Source: Polaribacter litorisediminis | GTDB lineage: Bacteria > Bacteroidota > Bacteroidia > Flavobacteriales > Flavobacteriaceae | Direction: 5' to 3' | Assembly (NCBI RefSeq): GCF_019968605.1 | Contig: NZ_CP082966.1 | Span: 310,001 to 374,000, forward strand | DNA length: 64,000 bases | Part shown: positions 1 through 9,758 of the stretch, in pieces | How the letters are laid out: every line of letters begins with the position of its first letter | Numbering within the stretch: the first letter of the stretch is position 1 | Position numbers and translations under genes: made by a program | Notes under the pieces: generated by a model | Told to the model about the DNA's origin: nothing | The model's input: the letters and a program-made list of their open reading frames with translations, nothing else | The model's database searches: none

Positions 1-2242
1 CAAATTCAATTTCCGTTGTTAACTCATTCACCAAATCTGGATTTTGTTGCGAATTCGGAACATTGTATAGAGTATTACCAGCAAAGTTTGGGTTAATTGG
101 ATTGTAAACATCAGCAATTCTGTATGGCGCTGAATCATTACCAGCTTGTGCTATACTAGCTCTAACTTTAGCAAAATTAATAACTTCACTTTCTTTAATA
201 GATTCTATTTCTGATAAAGCAAAACTTACAGAAGCAGATGGATAGAAGTAACTATTATTTTTTTCAGGTAATGTAGATGACCAGTCATTTCTTGCTGATA
301 AATCTAAGAATAACATGTCTTTAAACCCAAAAGAAGCACTTCCAAAAATACTATTAATACCTCTCAAGCTTTCAAAAGTATTTGCTGTAGGATCTAATGC
401 TGAATTGGCTATATTGAAAAAACGATCAACTACAATCCCTCCTGTAGTAGAAATAGTAGTTCTTTTTTGAAAATTTCTCATTCTGTTTACACCAACAAAA
501 CCATTAAAAGTTAGGTCATCGTTTATATCAGTATTGTAATTAAGACGTGCCTCAATGTTTGTTTCTTGAAATCTTCTTTCTGTTTCAGAATATGAAGGTG
601 CACCTACGCCTCTTAAAGGAATTCCCTCTCTACTGCTAAATTGAAAAAAATCTGTACCAAATTGAGTTGTAAAAGATAATTTATCTGTAATAGCGTATGA
701 AATATTAGCATTACCAAAAACTCTGTTTCTAACATCTTCTTGTAAATAGTTTTCTCTTACCCAAGAAGGGTTATCAAAGAAATTAGGTCTACTATCAAAT
801 GATAATAAATTATCATTGTTATCTTCTATAATTCCTCTAGGATTCCATGTATATTGATTTCCCTCTGTGGTGTTTTGTTGAGTTCTAAGTCTCTCAACAT
901 CTAAATTCGATTGCCACCATTGTGTAAAACCCTGCATTGGGTTTGCATTGTCGTAACCAGTGGCGTTTCTGTTTTCAGCCTCTGTTTTAACATAGGTAAA
1001 TGCTACACTTGCCTTTAACTTATCAGTTAAATTATAATTAGAGTTTAAATTAATAGTATTTCTTTTAAGTGCACCTTCTGGGGTAACACCAGTTTGATCT
1101 AAATTTGTATAACCAGCTCTAAAGCTTCCTTTCTCATCTGCTCCTGAAAGAGCAACGGTGTTTATTAAAGTAACCCCTGTATTAAAAAAGCTCTCGTAAG
1201 AGTTTTCTGGAGCTACCCATGGTCTTGTTTCTTTATAGCTACTAGAACCTGGATCCCAAGAATCCCAATGTCTTACCAAAACATTTGGATCGAATCTAGG
1301 GCCCCATGAACCATCTTTCGCATAATTTGGAGCTAAATAGCTTACACCATCTTGGTTAAACTCATTAAATCCACTGGCAGTGTTGTAGGTAGATCCTCCA
1401 CCATATGTTGTTTGTATAGGAATTAGGTTTCTTACTTGATCAAAAGTAACACTTGAGTCAAAAGACACTCCTAAACCTTTTTGATTTTTACCAGATTTAG
1501 TGGTAATTAAAATTACACCATTTGCACCCCTAGATCCATAGATAGAGGTAGCAGCAGCACCTTTTAAAACAGACATAGTTTGTATGTTAGATGGATCAAT
1601 TTCTGCAGCAGCATTACCATAATCATAAGCTCCTCCACCAAAACCATTAGCTTGTCCTTGGGAAGTGTAACTAGCATTACTAATTGGAACCCCATCAACT
1701 ATAAATAAAGGTTGATTGTTTCCTAAAAATGAATTAGAACCACGAATAGTTATTCTTGAAGAACCCCCTAATGAAGAAGGACTTCCTTGAATTTGAACAC
1801 CCGCAATTCTACCTTGTAGAGAGTTTACAATGTTTGGTTCTTTTGCTTCATCAATACTTGCTCCAGAGACTTTCTGCACTGCATAACCAATAGCTTTCTC
1901 TTTTTTGGAAATACCTAATCCAGTTACAATAATTTCATCTAATACATTAGCTCCTTCTTTAATTGAAACATTAATTATATTAGATGTTCCTACAGTTTTT
2001 TCAACAGTTTCGTATCCTAAGTATCTAAAAATTAATATGTCTCCTACTTTGGCTTTAATAGAATATTTTCCATCAAAATCAGTTTCCGTACCTTGGGTTG
2101 TACCTTTTATCGATACGCTAACCCCTGGTAATACTCCAGACGATTCTGATACAGTACCAGAAACTGTCTTTTCCTGTGCAAAGGTAATTTGCACAACGAA
2201 CGCTAGTAGTAGCGTTAGAATTCCTTTTAACTTTGTTTTCAT
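1..2242 (-). CDS. SusC/RagA-type TonB-linked outer membrane receptor, C-terminus cut by window edge
   Basis: The frame opens with an ATG at 2242 and runs off the window start, so 747 residues are seen of a family usually about 1000 long. Residues 1-22 form a signal peptide ending in FAQ. A carboxypeptidase-D regulatory-like domain follows (about 27-100, with GTVSESSGVLPGVSVSIKGT), then the TonB plug with the SusC signature around LQGRVAGVQI, DGVPIS and GSRGANGVILITTKSG. Family knowledge: SusC proteins form the gated barrel that imports a glycan or peptide bound by a SusD lipoprotein. The SusD partner would lie beyond the window, downstream on the minus strand. Substrate cannot be told. Confidence 0.93.
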   Translation of the reverse strand, partial: MKTKLKGILTLLLAFVVQITFAQEKTVSGTVSESSGVLPGVSVSIKGTTQGTETDFDGKYSIKAKVGDILIFRYLGYETVEKTVGTSNIINVSIKEGANVLDEIIVTGLGISKKEKAIGYAVQKVSGASIDEAKEPNIVNSLQGRIAGVQIQGSPSSLGGSSRITIRGSNSFLGNNQPLFIVDGVPISNASYTSQGQANGFGGGAYDYGNAAAEIDPSNIQTMSVLKGAAATSIYGSRGANGVILITTKSGKNQKGLGVSFDSSVTFDQVRNLIPIQTTYGGGSTYNTASGFNEFNQDGVSYLAPNYAKDGSWGPRFDPNVLVRHWDSWDPGSSSYKETRPWVAPENSYESFFNTGVTLINTVALSGADEKGSFRAGYTNLDQTGVTPEGALKRNTINLNSNYNLTDKLKASVAFTYVKTEAENRNATGYDNANPMQGFTQWWQSNLDVERLRTQQNTTEGNQYTWNPRGIIEDNNDNLLSFDSRPNFFDNPSWVRENYLQEDVRNRVFGNANISYAITDKLSFTTQFGTDFFQFSSREGIPLRGVGAPSYSETERRFQETNIEARLNYNTDINDDLTFNGFVGVNRMRNFQKRTTISTTGGIVVDRFFNIANSALDPTANTFESLRGINSIFGSASFGFKDMLFLDLSARNDWSSTLPEKNNSYFYPSASVSFALSEIESIKESEVINFAKVRASIAQAGNDSAPYRIADVYNPINPNFAGNTLYNVPNSQQNPDLVNELTTEIEF

Positions 2243-2271
2243 TATTTGTTTTAGTTTTGAATTAATTGCCC

Positions 2272-2302
2272 CAAAGATTAAAAAATATTAGCTAACACAC
2301 AA
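2272..2302 (-). promoter_or_regulatory. Possible promoter of the SusC-type gene
   Basis: On the minus strand AATCTTTG (2279-2272), one base off TAnnTTTG, lies about 20 bases downstream of TTG (2302-2300). This is the Bacteroidota -33/-7 arrangement and would give a leader of about 25 bases before the ATG at 2242. Confidence 0.35.
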
Positions 2303-2615
2303 TAAAAATTGTTAATTATTGTTAATTTTTTAGAATTAAACTGTTAATAAAGCCTAATTATTTGAAGATAGTTCATTTAATTTATATTCATAACTGAGAA
2401 TAAATGTAAGTTGAAGAATTTGTTAAACTATTGTTACTAATGGTTTTGTAATAGGTATGGTTGAGGTTGTTTGTGCAAGATTTCATAAATGAATTGTGAT
2501 TACCTTGCAAGAAGAATATACTGGTTTAATTGTAGTTTTTAATTTAAAATTAAATGTTAAAACAAAATACATATAGTATAGTTTTATGTGAAATAGTCTT
2601 ATTCGTATCGAAATC
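2303..2615. other. AT-rich intergenic stretch with no recognised content
   Basis: Between the SusC promoter and the end of the Omp85-like gene I see only very AT-rich DNA. There is no open frame of interest, no clear terminator hairpin and no tRNA-like fold. Confidence 0.5.
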
Positions 2616-4280
2616 CTAAAAAAAACTAACCCAACTTACAATTAATTTACTGTTGTTAAGGTTAAAACTTTGCGAGGCATTTTTACCAACAACGGTGCTT
2701 AATTTTATTAAAGAATTGTTCGTGGCAAAAAGATAGCCTAGCCCGATTCCTAAAATGTTTTCTATGTTTGTTTTGTTTTCGATTAAACCTATATCGGTTA
2801 TAGAGTATAGATACGATTTTTGAGAAGTTAAAAACCGGTATTCAATATTAAAAAATGAGTAATGATTCGTAAAAATGCTTTGCTCGTCGAAACCTCTTAT
2901 AGAATTTGCTCCTCCAATTCTGAAGAGTTCATTGTTTAAATAGGAATCTGAATTTAAATAACTTGTTTCGTTCTTAATAAATAAACTATTTCTAAAATTT
3001 AAATCATAGAGATAAGAAATTGTTGCTTCAATTTTAAATTGTTTAGAAGCGTTTTCATTAATTTTTCTTTCTCCAAAAGTCGGATTGACCTCCAAATTAA
3101 AAATGTTATTAAAAAAGAAATCATTTTTAGGGATGCTATATTTAAATTGAAAACCAAAAAAATAATTGCGAAACGTTTCTACGTTATTATTAATATGTCC
3201 TTCAAGTTTTTCTGATGATTCTGCATTGTAGGTGAAGGCAAGTTTAATTTTTGAATTGATGTTATAAAATAGTTTGGAATCAAATTTTGTATTTAAAAAT
3301 GAAGAATCTTGCTTATATAAGGTAAATGAAAGTTCTGGACTAATTTCTGAATTAAATATAAACGGAATTTCAGTTCCTAGTTTAAACTCTTGTCTTTCGT
3401 CTCCGATACTGTTCCAAAATAATTCAAGGCGTTCTCCGGTATTTAAAATGTTATTCAGTTTTAAGTCGATAATTCCGTTAAATAAGACGTCTCCATTTTC
3501 TTTGGATGCAAAACTAACAAGACCGTCAATACTATTATTCTTTTTCTTTTTTAAATATAAATACAATGTAGTGGAATCTTTTGTAAACAAGATTTCAGGT
3601 GGTTTTATTTCTTGAACAAAAGATATGTTCTTAGATAGACTGGATATTTCTTTAATTTTCTGTTGATTAAAAATACTGTTCGATTTAATATGAAAGTATT
3701 TTTTTAAATAAGATTTCGGGAACTCTGGATACCCTTTTATAATTGTATTGTTGATGAACCTTTTTTTTGATGAATTGATTTCTAAATCGGCAAATAATGT
3801 ATCGTTTATAATCTTTATATTTTTTAACTGAACTTTAGAAAAAGATTTACCCTGCGTATCTAGCTTTTTTGAGAGATTTGATAGTGTTGCTTGAAGCTGG
3901 TTTATCGAAATTGTAAAATGGTTATTTTCAATATGCATATCTTCAAATAAATAGCTTGCATCAATATCTATTTTTAGGACTGCTTTATTTGTTTTCGCAT
4001 CCAAAGAAAAGTAAGCAACAAATCTATTTTGTACTTTTAGTAAGGTGTCAAAAGTGTTAGAAAAGTATCCTATGGTTTTTAAATGATTAGAAATTTTATC
4101 AATTTCATCCTGTATACTAATGGTATCTTGATGCTTCTTTTTGTATTTGATTTCATTCAAGATAAGGGCTTCAATTTTATCTTTAGAAGAAATCGTTAAA
4201 GATAAATCTTGTGCAAAAGATCCTTTTAAGGAAATTAAGATAAGGATAATGAATATATAGGTAGTTTTGTTTTGCTTCAA
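2616..4280 (-). CDS. Omp85/BamA-superfamily outer membrane protein with POTRA-like N-terminus
   Basis: The frame is open from a TTG at 4304, but I take the TTG at 4280 because it gives an ideal signal peptide (MKQNKTTYIF to SFA-Q) and because TACTTTTG at 4309-4302 looks like a promoter -7 element overlapping the earlier TTG. The product has about 554 residues: roughly 200 periplasmic residues with POTRA-like alternation (GYFSNTFDT; IIKGYPEFP), then a beta barrel of amphipathic strands. SIRGF near residue 465 is the Omp85 L6 (V/I)RG(F/Y) motif. Members insert barrel proteins or translocate polypeptides. This one is shorter than BamA (about 850) with few POTRA units, so it resembles the Bacteroidota surface-antigen/TamA-like proteins. 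Cargo unknown. Confidence 0.85.
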   Translation of the reverse strand: MKQNKTTYIFIILILISLKGSFAQDLSLTISSKDKIEALILNEIKYKKKHQDTISIQDEIDKISNHLKTIGYFSNTFDTLLKVQNRFVAYFSLDAKTNKAVLKIDIDASYLFEDMHIENNHFTISINQLQATLSNLSKKLDTQGKSFSKVQLKNIKIINDTLFADLEINSSKKRFINNTIIKGYPEFPKSYLKKYFHIKSNSIFNQQKIKEISSLSKNISFVQEIKPPEILFTKDSTTLYLYLKKKKNNSIDGLVSFASKENGDVLFNGIIDLKLNNILNTGERLELFWNSIGDERQEFKLGTEIPFIFNSEISPELSFTLYKQDSSFLNTKFDSKLFYNINSKIKLAFTYNAESSEKLEGHINNNVETFRNYFFGFQFKYSIPKNDFFFNNIFNLEVNPTFGERKINENASKQFKIEATISYLYDLNFRNSLFIKNETSYLNSDSYLNNELFRIGGANSIRGFDEQSIFTNHYSFFNIEYRFLTSQKSYLYSITDIGLIENKTNIENILGIGLGYLFATNNSLIKLSTVVGKNASQSFNLNNSKLIVSWVSFF

Positions 4281-4368
4281 AATAGATAAAAGTAATAGGT
4301 TCAAAAGTAAATTAAAATGACAAAAAATGATGATTAATTTCTTGTTAAGAAAAAATAACTTACTGGTA

Positions 4369-4399
4369 TTGGAATAATTAGAATTTAATTGTACATTTG
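4369..4399 (+). promoter_or_regulatory. Promoter of the str operon (rpsL)
   Basis: TTG at 4369-4371 and TACATTTG at 4392-4399 are separated by 20 bases, matching the Bacteroidota consensus. Transcription would begin near 4404, giving a leader of about 50 bases. The leader starts with CTCTT and AAGAG copies that could fold into a small hairpin. Confidence 0.65.
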
Positions 4400-4455
4400 C
4401 GCACTCTTAAAAAAGAGAAAAGTTTAATATAAACGAAAAACAGCAATTATTTAGT

Positions 4456-4830
4456 ATGCCTACTATTCAACAATTAGTTCGTAAAGGAAGAACCAAAATA
4501 ACTAAGAAGAGTAAATCGGCTGCTTTGTCGTCTTGTCCTCAAAGACGTGGAGTTTGTACACGTGTTTATACTACAACACCAAAGAAACCTAATTCAGCAA
4601 TGCGTAAAGTTGCCAGAGTTAGATTGACAAATGGTAATGAGATAAATGCATACATTCCAGGAGAAGGACATAACTTACAAGAGCACTCGATAGTATTAGT
4701 TAGAGGTGGAAGAGTTAAAGACTTGCCAGGTGTAAAGTATCACGTAGTTCGTGGCGCTTTAGATACCGCGGGAGTTGAAGGAAGAACGCAACGTAGATCA
4801 AAATACGGAGCTAAACGTCCAAAGAAGTAA
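4456..4830 (+). CDS. rpsL: 30S ribosomal protein S12
   Basis: 124 residues, the usual length. S12 sits at the decoding centre and monitors codon-anticodon pairing. The diagnostic loop PKKPNSA is at residues 42-48; the lysines whose change gives streptomycin resistance in other bacteria are intact. [12 protein letters not shown] near residue 88 is the second conserved loop. First gene of the str operon; 96 bases separate it from rpsG. Confidence 0.98.
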   Translation: MPTIQQLVRKGRTKITKKSKSAALSSCPQRRGVCTRVYTTTPKKPNSAMRKVARVRLTNGNEINAYIPGEGHNLQEHSIVLVRGGRVKDLPGVKYHVVRGALDTAGVEGRTQRRSKYGAKRPKK

Positions 4831-4926
4831 ATCAAGTTTAAAGGTTGTGAAGTGTTGTATTAATTTTTAGAAAATAAATCTAAATATACACGTTGTAGCT
4901 AAAACTAAAAAAACTCAAAAGAAGAC

Positions 4927-5406
4927 ATGAGAAAAAGAGCAGCAAAAAAAAGAGTCTTATTACCAGATCCAAAGTTTAACGATCAGTTAGTAACACGTTT
5001 TGTTAATAACTTAATGTGGAGTGGTAAGAAGTCTGTAGCGTTCAAAGTGTTTTATGATGCGTTAGACATCATAGAAGAAAGAAAAGGAGAAGGCGAAGAG
5101 AAATCGGCTTTAGAAATTTGGAAAGACGGTTTGTCTAATGTGATGCCTCACGTAGAAGTAAGATCTCGTAGAGTAGGTGGTGCAACATTTCAAATTCCAA
5201 TGCAAATTAGACCAGATCGTAAAGTATCTATGGCTATTAAGTGGTTAATTTTGTACACTCGTAAGAGAAACGAAAAAACAATGGCGCAGCGTTTAGCTGC
5301 CGAAATTTTAGCTGCTGCTAAGGAAGAGGGTGCTGCTGTTAAAAAACGTACAGATACTCACAAAATGGCAGAAGCGAACAAAGCGTTCTCACACTTTAGA
5401 TTTTAA
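4927..5406 (+). CDS. rpsG: 30S ribosomal protein S7
   Basis: 159 residues starting [10 protein letters not shown]7 nucleates assembly of the 30S head and contacts E-site t[14 protein letters not shown] and [18 protein letters not shown] are highly conserved blocks. In Escherichia coli S7 represses its own operon by binding the S12-S7 spacer; the 96-base spacer here, long for this cluster, could serve the same purpose (inference). The stop is 5 bases before fusA. Confidence 0.98.
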   Translation: MRKRAAKKRVLLPDPKFNDQLVTRFVNNLMWSGKKSVAFKVFYDALDIIEERKGEGEEKSALEIWKDGLSNVMPHVEVRSRRVGGATFQIPMQIRPDRKVSMAIKWLILYTRKRNEKTMAQRLAAEILAAAKEEGAAVKKRTDTHKMAEANKAFSHFRF

Positions 5407-5411
5407 TAGAA

Positions 5412-7529
5412 ATGGCTAGAGATTTAAAATATACAAGAAATATTGGTATTGCAGCACATATTGATGCTGGTAAAACCACAACAACAGAACGTGTATTGTT
5501 CTATACAGGCGTTTCTCATAAAATTGGAGAGGTACATGATGGAGCAGCGACAATGGACTGGATGGAGCAAGAGCAGGAAAGAGGTATTACAATTACTTCT
5601 GCTGCAACCACTTGTTCTTGGCAGTTTCCTAAAGAAAATGCACAGATTCTTCCAGAAACAAAGGATTATCACTTTAATATAATTGATACTCCAGGACACG
5701 TAGACTTTACTGTTGAGGTAAATAGGTCTTTACGTGTGTTAGATGGATTAGTTTTCTTATTTTCTGCAGTTGATGGTGTTGAGCCACAATCAGAAACTAA
5801 CTGGAGGCTTGCGGATAACTACAAAGTACCAAGAATTGGCTTTGTGAATAAAATGGATCGTCAAGGGTCAGATTTTATGATGGTTTGTCAGCAAGTAAAA
5901 GATATGTTGAAGTCAAACGCGGTGCCAATCGTTTTAAACATTGGTGACGAAGAAAACTTTAAAGGTATTGTTGATTTAGTAAAAAATCGTGCTATTATAT
6001 GGCATGATGAAACGCAAGGTGCAACTTTTGATGTAATCGAAATTCCTGAAGAATTAAAGGCTGAGGCTCGAAAATATCGTGCGCTTCTAATTGAAGAAGT
6101 TGCAAGTTATGACGAGAATCTTTTAGAAAAATTCATGGAAGATGAAGATTCTATAACAGAAGACGAAGTGCATGCTGCATTGAGAGCTGCTGTTATGGAT
6201 ATGGCTATAATTCCTATGATTTGTGGTTCTGCGTTTAAAAACAAAGGAGTACAGTTTTTATTAGATGCTGTATGTCGTTATTTACCTTCGCCAATGGATA
6301 AAGAAGGTATTATAGGGGTTAATCCAGATACGGAAAAAGAAGAATTACGTAAGCCAAATGTAAATGAACCATTTGCAGCGTTAGCATTTAAAATTGCTAC
6401 AGATCCTTTTGTGGGGCGTTTAGCATTTTTTAGAGCATATTCTGGTCGTTTAGATGCAGGTTCTTATGTGCTAAATAATCGTTCTGGTAAGAAAGAACGT
6501 ATTTCTAGAATCTACCAAATGCATGCCAACAAACAAAATGCTATCGATTATATCGAGGCTGGAGATATTGGTGCAGCAGTAGGTTTTAAATCTATTAAGA
6601 CAGGAGATACTTTAACAGCTGAGAAATTTCCGTTAGTTTTAGAGTCTATGGATTTTCCAGACCCAGTTATTGGTATTGCTGTTGAACCTAAAACAAAAGC
6701 AGATGTTGATAAATTAGGAATCGGACTTGGTAAATTAGCTGAAGAAGACCCTACTTTTACAGTACGTTCAGACGAAGCTTCAGGTCAAACAATTATTTCT
6801 GGAATGGGTGAATTACATTTAGATGTAATTGTAGATCGTTTAAGACGTGAGTTTAAAGTTGAAGTAAATCAAGGACAACCACAAGTAGAATATAAAGAAG
6901 CTATTACGGCATCCGCGGATCATAGAGAAATCTACAAGAAGCAATCAGGGGGTCGTGGTAAGTTTGCTGATATTGTTTTTACAATTGAACCAGCCGATGA
7001 AGGTGTTCAAGGATTACAATTTGAATCTGTGATAAAAGGTGGTAACGTTCCTAGAGAATTTGTGCCGTCTGTAGAAAAAGGATTTAAAGAGGCAATGAAA
7101 AACGGACCTTTAGCGGGGTATGAAATGGATTCAATGAAAGTTACCTTAAGGGATGGTTCTTTTCACGCAGTGGATTCTGATGCCTTATCTTTTGAATTAG
7201 CAGCAAAAATGGGTTATAAAGCTTCTGCTAAATCTGCAAAAGCAAAAATTATGGAGCCTTTGATGAAATTGGAAGTTTTAACTCCAGAAGAAAACATGGG
7301 TGATATTGTTGGTGATTTAAATAGAAGAAGAGGTCAAGTAAACGACATGTCGGATAGAGCAGGAGCTAAAGTAGTGAAAGCTATCGTTCCTTTATCTGAA
7401 ATGTTTGGTTATGTAACGGCATTAAGAACAATGTCTTCTGGTAGAGCAACTTCTACGATGGAATTTTCTCACTATGCAGAAACTCCATCCAATATTTCAG
7501 AAGAAGTAATCGCTAAAGCAAAAGGGTAA
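5412..7529 (+). CDS. fusA: Translation elongation factor G
   Basis: 705 residues, normal for EF-G, the GTPase that drives mRNA-tRNA translocation and, with RRF, ribosome recycling. The G1 loop [10 protein letters not shown] lies near residue 15, with the switch segment [19 protein letters not shown] and NKMDRQG following in order. Domain IV ([11 protein letters not shown]) and domain V ([15 protein letters not shown]) are complete. It sits 5 bases after rpsG and 18 before rpsJ. No tuf gene follows; instead rpsJ closes the operon, as I recall for other Bacteroidota. Confidence 0.98.
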   Translation: MARDLKYTRNIGIAAHIDAGKTTTTERVLFYTGVSHKIGEVHDGAATMDWMEQEQERGITITSAATTCSWQFPKENAQILPETKDYHFNIIDTPGHVDFTVEVNRSLRVLDGLVFLFSAVDGVEPQSETNWRLADNYKVPRIGFVNKMDRQGSDFMMVCQQVKDMLKSNAVPIVLNIGDEENFKGIVDLVKNRAIIWHDETQGATFDVIEIPEELKAEARKYRALLIEEVASYDENLLEKFMEDEDSITEDEVHAALRAAVMDMAIIPMICGSAFKNKGVQFLLDAVCRYLPSPMDKEGIIGVNPDTEKEELRKPNVNEPFAALAFKIATDPFVGRLAFFRAYSGRLDAGSYVLNNRSGKKERISRIYQMHANKQNAIDYIEAGDIGAAVGFKSIKTGDTLTAEKFPLVLESMDFPDPVIGIAVEPKTKADVDKLGIGLGKLAEEDPTFTVRSDEASGQTIISGMGELHLDVIVDRLRREFKVEVNQGQPQVEYKEAITASADHREIYKKQSGGRGKFADIVFTIEPADEGVQGLQFESVIKGGNVPREFVPSVEKGFKEAMKNGPLAGYEMDSMKVTLRDGSFHAVDSDALSFELAAKMGYKASAKSAKAKIMEPLMKLEVLTPEENMGDIVGDLNRRRGQVNDMSDRAGAKVVKAIVPLSEMFGYVTALRTMSSGRATSTMEFSHYAETPSNISEEVIAKAKG

Positions 7530-7547
7530 CCTACTAAATAATACAAG

Positions 7548-7853
7548 ATGAGTCAAAAAATTAGAATAAAATTAAAGTCTTACGATTACAATTTAGTAGA
7601 TAAATCTGCTGAAAAGATTGTAAAGACGGTAAAGAGTACAGGTGCTGTCGTAAACGGACCAATACCATTACCAACACACAAAAAGATTTTTACCGTATTA
7701 CGATCACCGCACGTAAACAAAAAATCTAGAGAGCAATTTCAATTAGCTTCTTATAAAAGATTATTAGACATTTATAGTTCTTCTTCAAAAACTATTGATG
7801 CTTTAATGAAATTAGAGTTGCCAAGTGGGGTTGAAGTTGAGATTAAGGTATAA
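7548..7853 (+). CDS. rpsJ: 30S ribosomal protein S10 (NusE)
   Basis: 101 residues with the S10 blocks [20 protein letters not shown] and [14 protein letters not shown]10 belongs to the 30S head and, as NusE, links ribosomes and antitermination complexes to RNA polymerase. Here it ends the str transcript. The next gene, rplC, lies 347 bases away beyond a terminator hairpin and a new promoter, unlike the classic S10 operon in which rpsJ comes first. Confidence 0.98.
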   Translation: MSQKIRIKLKSYDYNLVDKSAEKIVKTVKSTGAVVNGPIPLPTHKKIFTVLRSPHVNKKSREQFQLASYKRLLDIYSSSSKTIDALMKLELPSGVEVEIKV

Positions 7854-7926
7854 GTAAGCTAAATATTTTAGTGAATTGTGGCTTAAAGACTGTTTCAAAG
7901 TCTCTAATACATAAAGTATTTAAACT

Positions 7927-7963
7927 AACTTTCGGTTTAATTTTGTTAAACCGAAAGTTTTTA
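7927..7963 (+). terminator. Hairpin at the end of the str operon
   Basis: A perfect 14-bp stem (7927-7940 with 7946-7959) closes a 5-base loop TTTTG and is followed by a short T run. It fits an intrinsic terminator for rpsJ. The loop also supplies the TTG of the following promoter. Confidence 0.7.
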
Positions 7964-7972
7964 ATACTTTTG
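7943..7972 (+). promoter_or_regulatory. Promoter for the rplC-to-rpsN transcript
   Basis: TTG at 7943-7945, in the loop of the preceding hairpin, and TACTTTTG at 7965-7972 are 19 bases apart, a very good Bacteroidota match. Transcription would start near 7977, about 224 bases before rplC. Confidence 0.75.
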
Positions 7973-7976
7973 CAAC

Positions 7977-8200
7977 CCGAATGAGAGTACGGGTGCGCTA
8001 TTTTTGGATTCATTTCAAAAATAGTAACATGTCCAGAGCGTTTCGCGAAGGAAAAACGGAAAAAACAAAATCAGCGTTGAATTTGTTTTACGCTGTTTTT
8101 TTTGACCAAAACTCAAAGGATTTACAGAAACATTGGTTTCAAAAAATAAATATTAATAGACGCGCTGAACAAAAGGTTTATCGTCTAAAAAATTAACAAA
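7977..8200 (+). ncRNA. Structured leader RNA of rplC, probable ribosomal-protein autoregulatory leader
   Basis: The predicted 5' untranslated region can form several hairpins: ACCCG/CGGGT (7975-7979 with 7990-7994), a perfect 9-bp stem CTATTTTTG/CAAAAATAG (7998-8006 with 8016-8024), CAGCGT/ACGCTG followed by eight T (8072-8103), ACCAA/TTGGT, and TAGACG/CGTCTA (8157-8162 with 8182-8187) just before the start codon. Known biology: ribosomal operons are often controlled by a product, L4 in the enterobacterial S10 operon, and L4 is the second gene here. That L4 or L3 binds this leader is inference. Confidence 0.55.
8072..8103 (+). terminator. Possible attenuator inside the rplC leader
   Basis: CAGCGT (8072-8077) pairs with ACGCTG (8090-8095) and eight T follow directly. 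The shape is an intrinsic terminator within the leader, about 100 bases before rplC. An upstream near-copy of the left arm, CAGAGCGT (8033-8040), could compete for the right arm as an antiterminator. Confidence 0.5.
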
Positions 8201-8818
8201 ATGTCTGGGTTAATAGGAAGAAAGATTGGAATGACCAGCTTATTTGATGAAAACGGGAAGAATATTCCTTGTACAGTAATCGAAGCAGGTCCTTGCGTTG
8301 TTACCCAAGTCAGAACCGAAGAGGTTGACGGCTACAATGCGTTGCAGCTTGGTTTCGATGACAAAAAGGCGAAGAGTTCTAACAAAGCGTTAGACGGTCA
8401 CTTTAAAAAAGCTGGCTCCACTGCTAAAAAGAAAGTCGTTGAATTTCAAGGATTTGATCAAGAGTATAAATTAGGAGATTCTATCACAGTAGATTTTTTT
8501 ACTGAAGGAGAATTTGTTGATGTATCTGGAGTGTCAAAAGGTAAAGGATTTCAAGGTGTTGTAAAACGTCATGGTTTTGCGGGGGTAGGACAAGCTACTC
8601 ACGGTCAGCATAATCGTTTAAGAGCTCCGGGTTCTATTGGTGCTGCATCGTATCCAGCTAGAGTATTCAAAGGAATGCGCATGGCAGGAAGAATGGGTGG
8701 AGATAAAGTGAAAGTACAAAACTTAAAAGTGTTAAAAGTAGTTGCTGAAAAGAACTTACTTGTTGTTAAAGGAGCTATTCCTGGTCACAAAAATGCTTTT
8801 GTAACTATTCAGAAATAA
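8201..8818 (+). CDS. rplC: 50S ribosomal protein L3
   Basis: 205 residues; starts [12 protein letters not shown], the typical L3 N-terminus, and contains the peptidyl-transferase-facing loop [18 protein letters not shown] near residue 125 and MAGRMGG. L3 starts large-subunit assembly near the 3' end of 23S rRNA. It is the first gene after the long leader, and its TAA overlaps the rplD ATG by one base (TAATG), suggesting translational coupling. Confidence 0.98.
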   Translation: MSGLIGRKIGMTSLFDENGKNIPCTVIEAGPCVVTQVRTEEVDGYNALQLGFDDKKAKSSNKALDGHFKKAGSTAKKKVVEFQGFDQEYKLGDSITVDFFTEGEFVDVSGVSKGKGFQGVVKRHGFAGVGQATHGQHNRLRAPGSIGAASYPARVFKGMRMAGRMGGDKVKVQNLKVLKVVAEKNLLVVKGAIPGHKNAFVTIQK

Positions 8819-9447
8819 TGAAAGTAGCAGTTTTAGATATTACAGGAAAAGATACAGGTAGGGAAGTGGAACTTTCTAAAGATGTATTCGGAATAGAGCC
8901 TAATGATCATGCTATTTATTTAGATGTAAAGCAGTATTTGGCAAATCAACGTCAAGGAACTCATAAATCTAAAGAGAGAGCAGAAATTAGTGGATCTACA
9001 AGAAAAATTAAAAAACAAAAAGGAACTGGTACTGCAAGAGCAGGTTCTATCAAGTCTGGTGTTTTTAGAGGTGGAGGACGTATGTTCGGACCAAGACCTA
9101 GAAGTTATTCTTTTAAATTGAATAAAAGTTTAAAGCGTTTAGCGCGTTTATCTGCTTTAAGTATTCAAGCAAACGATAATAATTTAGTAATAATTGAAGA
9201 TTTTAATTTTGATACTCCAAAGACTAAGAACTTTGTAGAGGTATTAAAAGCTTTACAATTAGATGCTAAAAAATCTTTATTCGTTTTAGATAATGAAAAT
9301 ACAAATGTGTATTTATCATCACGTAACTTTAAAAACTCTAAAGTTTTGAAAGCTTCAGAATTAAATACTTATGGCGTTTTAAATGCCAATAAGATTGTAA
9401 TTACTGAAAGCTCTTTAGAGGGTATTAATACAAACTTAATCAAATAG
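8818..9447 (+). CDS. rplD: 50S ribosomal protein L4
   Basis: 209 residues. L4 binds 23S rRNA and its extended loop lines the exit tunnel ([16 protein letters not shown] and [13 protein letters not shown], about residues 62-100). In enterobacteria L4 is the autoregulator of the S10 operon at both transcription and translation, so it is the leading candidate ligand for the leader before rplC. It overlaps rplC by one base and ends 9 bases before rplW. Confidence 0.98.
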   Translation: MKVAVLDITGKDTGREVELSKDVFGIEPNDHAIYLDVKQYLANQRQGTHKSKERAEISGSTRKIKKQKGTGTARAGSIKSGVFRGGGRMFGPRPRSYSFKLNKSLKRLARLSALSIQANDNNLVIIEDFNFDTPKTKNFVEVLKALQLDAKKSLFVLDNENTNVYLSSRNFKNSKVLKASELNTYGVLNANKIVITESSLEGINTNLIK

Positions 9448-9456
9448 GGATTCGAA

Positions 9457-9747
9457 ATGAGTATTTTAATAAAACCTATTATTACCGAAAAAGCTACAAA
9501 CGATAGTGAATTATTTAATCGTTATACGTTTGTTGTAGATAAAAAAGCTAATAAGCTAGAAATCAAAAGTGCTGTTGAATCAGCGTACGGAGTTTCTATT
9601 TCAAGTGTGAAAACTTTAAATTATCCAATTCAAAGAAATACCAAGTTTACTAAAAAAGGTTTAGTAACGGGTATTAAGAGCGGATATAAAAAAGCAATCG
9701 TTCAGTTAGCAGAAGGGGAAAGTATTGATTTTTATAACAATCTTTAA
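9457..9747 (+). CDS. rplW: 50S ribosomal protein L23
   Basis: 96 residues with the L23 opening [12 protein letters not shown] and the core [20 protein letters not shown]23 sits at the tunnel exit and is the docking site for trigger factor and the signal recognition particle. Spacing to rplD and rplB is 9 and 11 bases. Confidence 0.97.
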   Translation: MSILIKPIITEKATNDSELFNRYTFVVDKKANKLEIKSAVESAYGVSISSVKTLNYPIQRNTKFTKKGLVTGIKSGYKKAIVQLAEGESIDFYNNL

Positions 9748-9758
9748 GAAAAGACAAC

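Noticed and set aside
1905-2291. 128-codon plus-strand frame antisense to the SusC-type gene
   Set aside because: The minus-strand frame has a signal peptide and conserved receptor domains, so the plus-strand frame is a shadow.
7981-8196. 71-codon open frame in the rplC leader
   Set aside because: It begins about 4 bases after the predicted transcription start and its codons coincide with leader hairpins and a terminator. The basic sequence matches no family. More likely a structured untranslated region.
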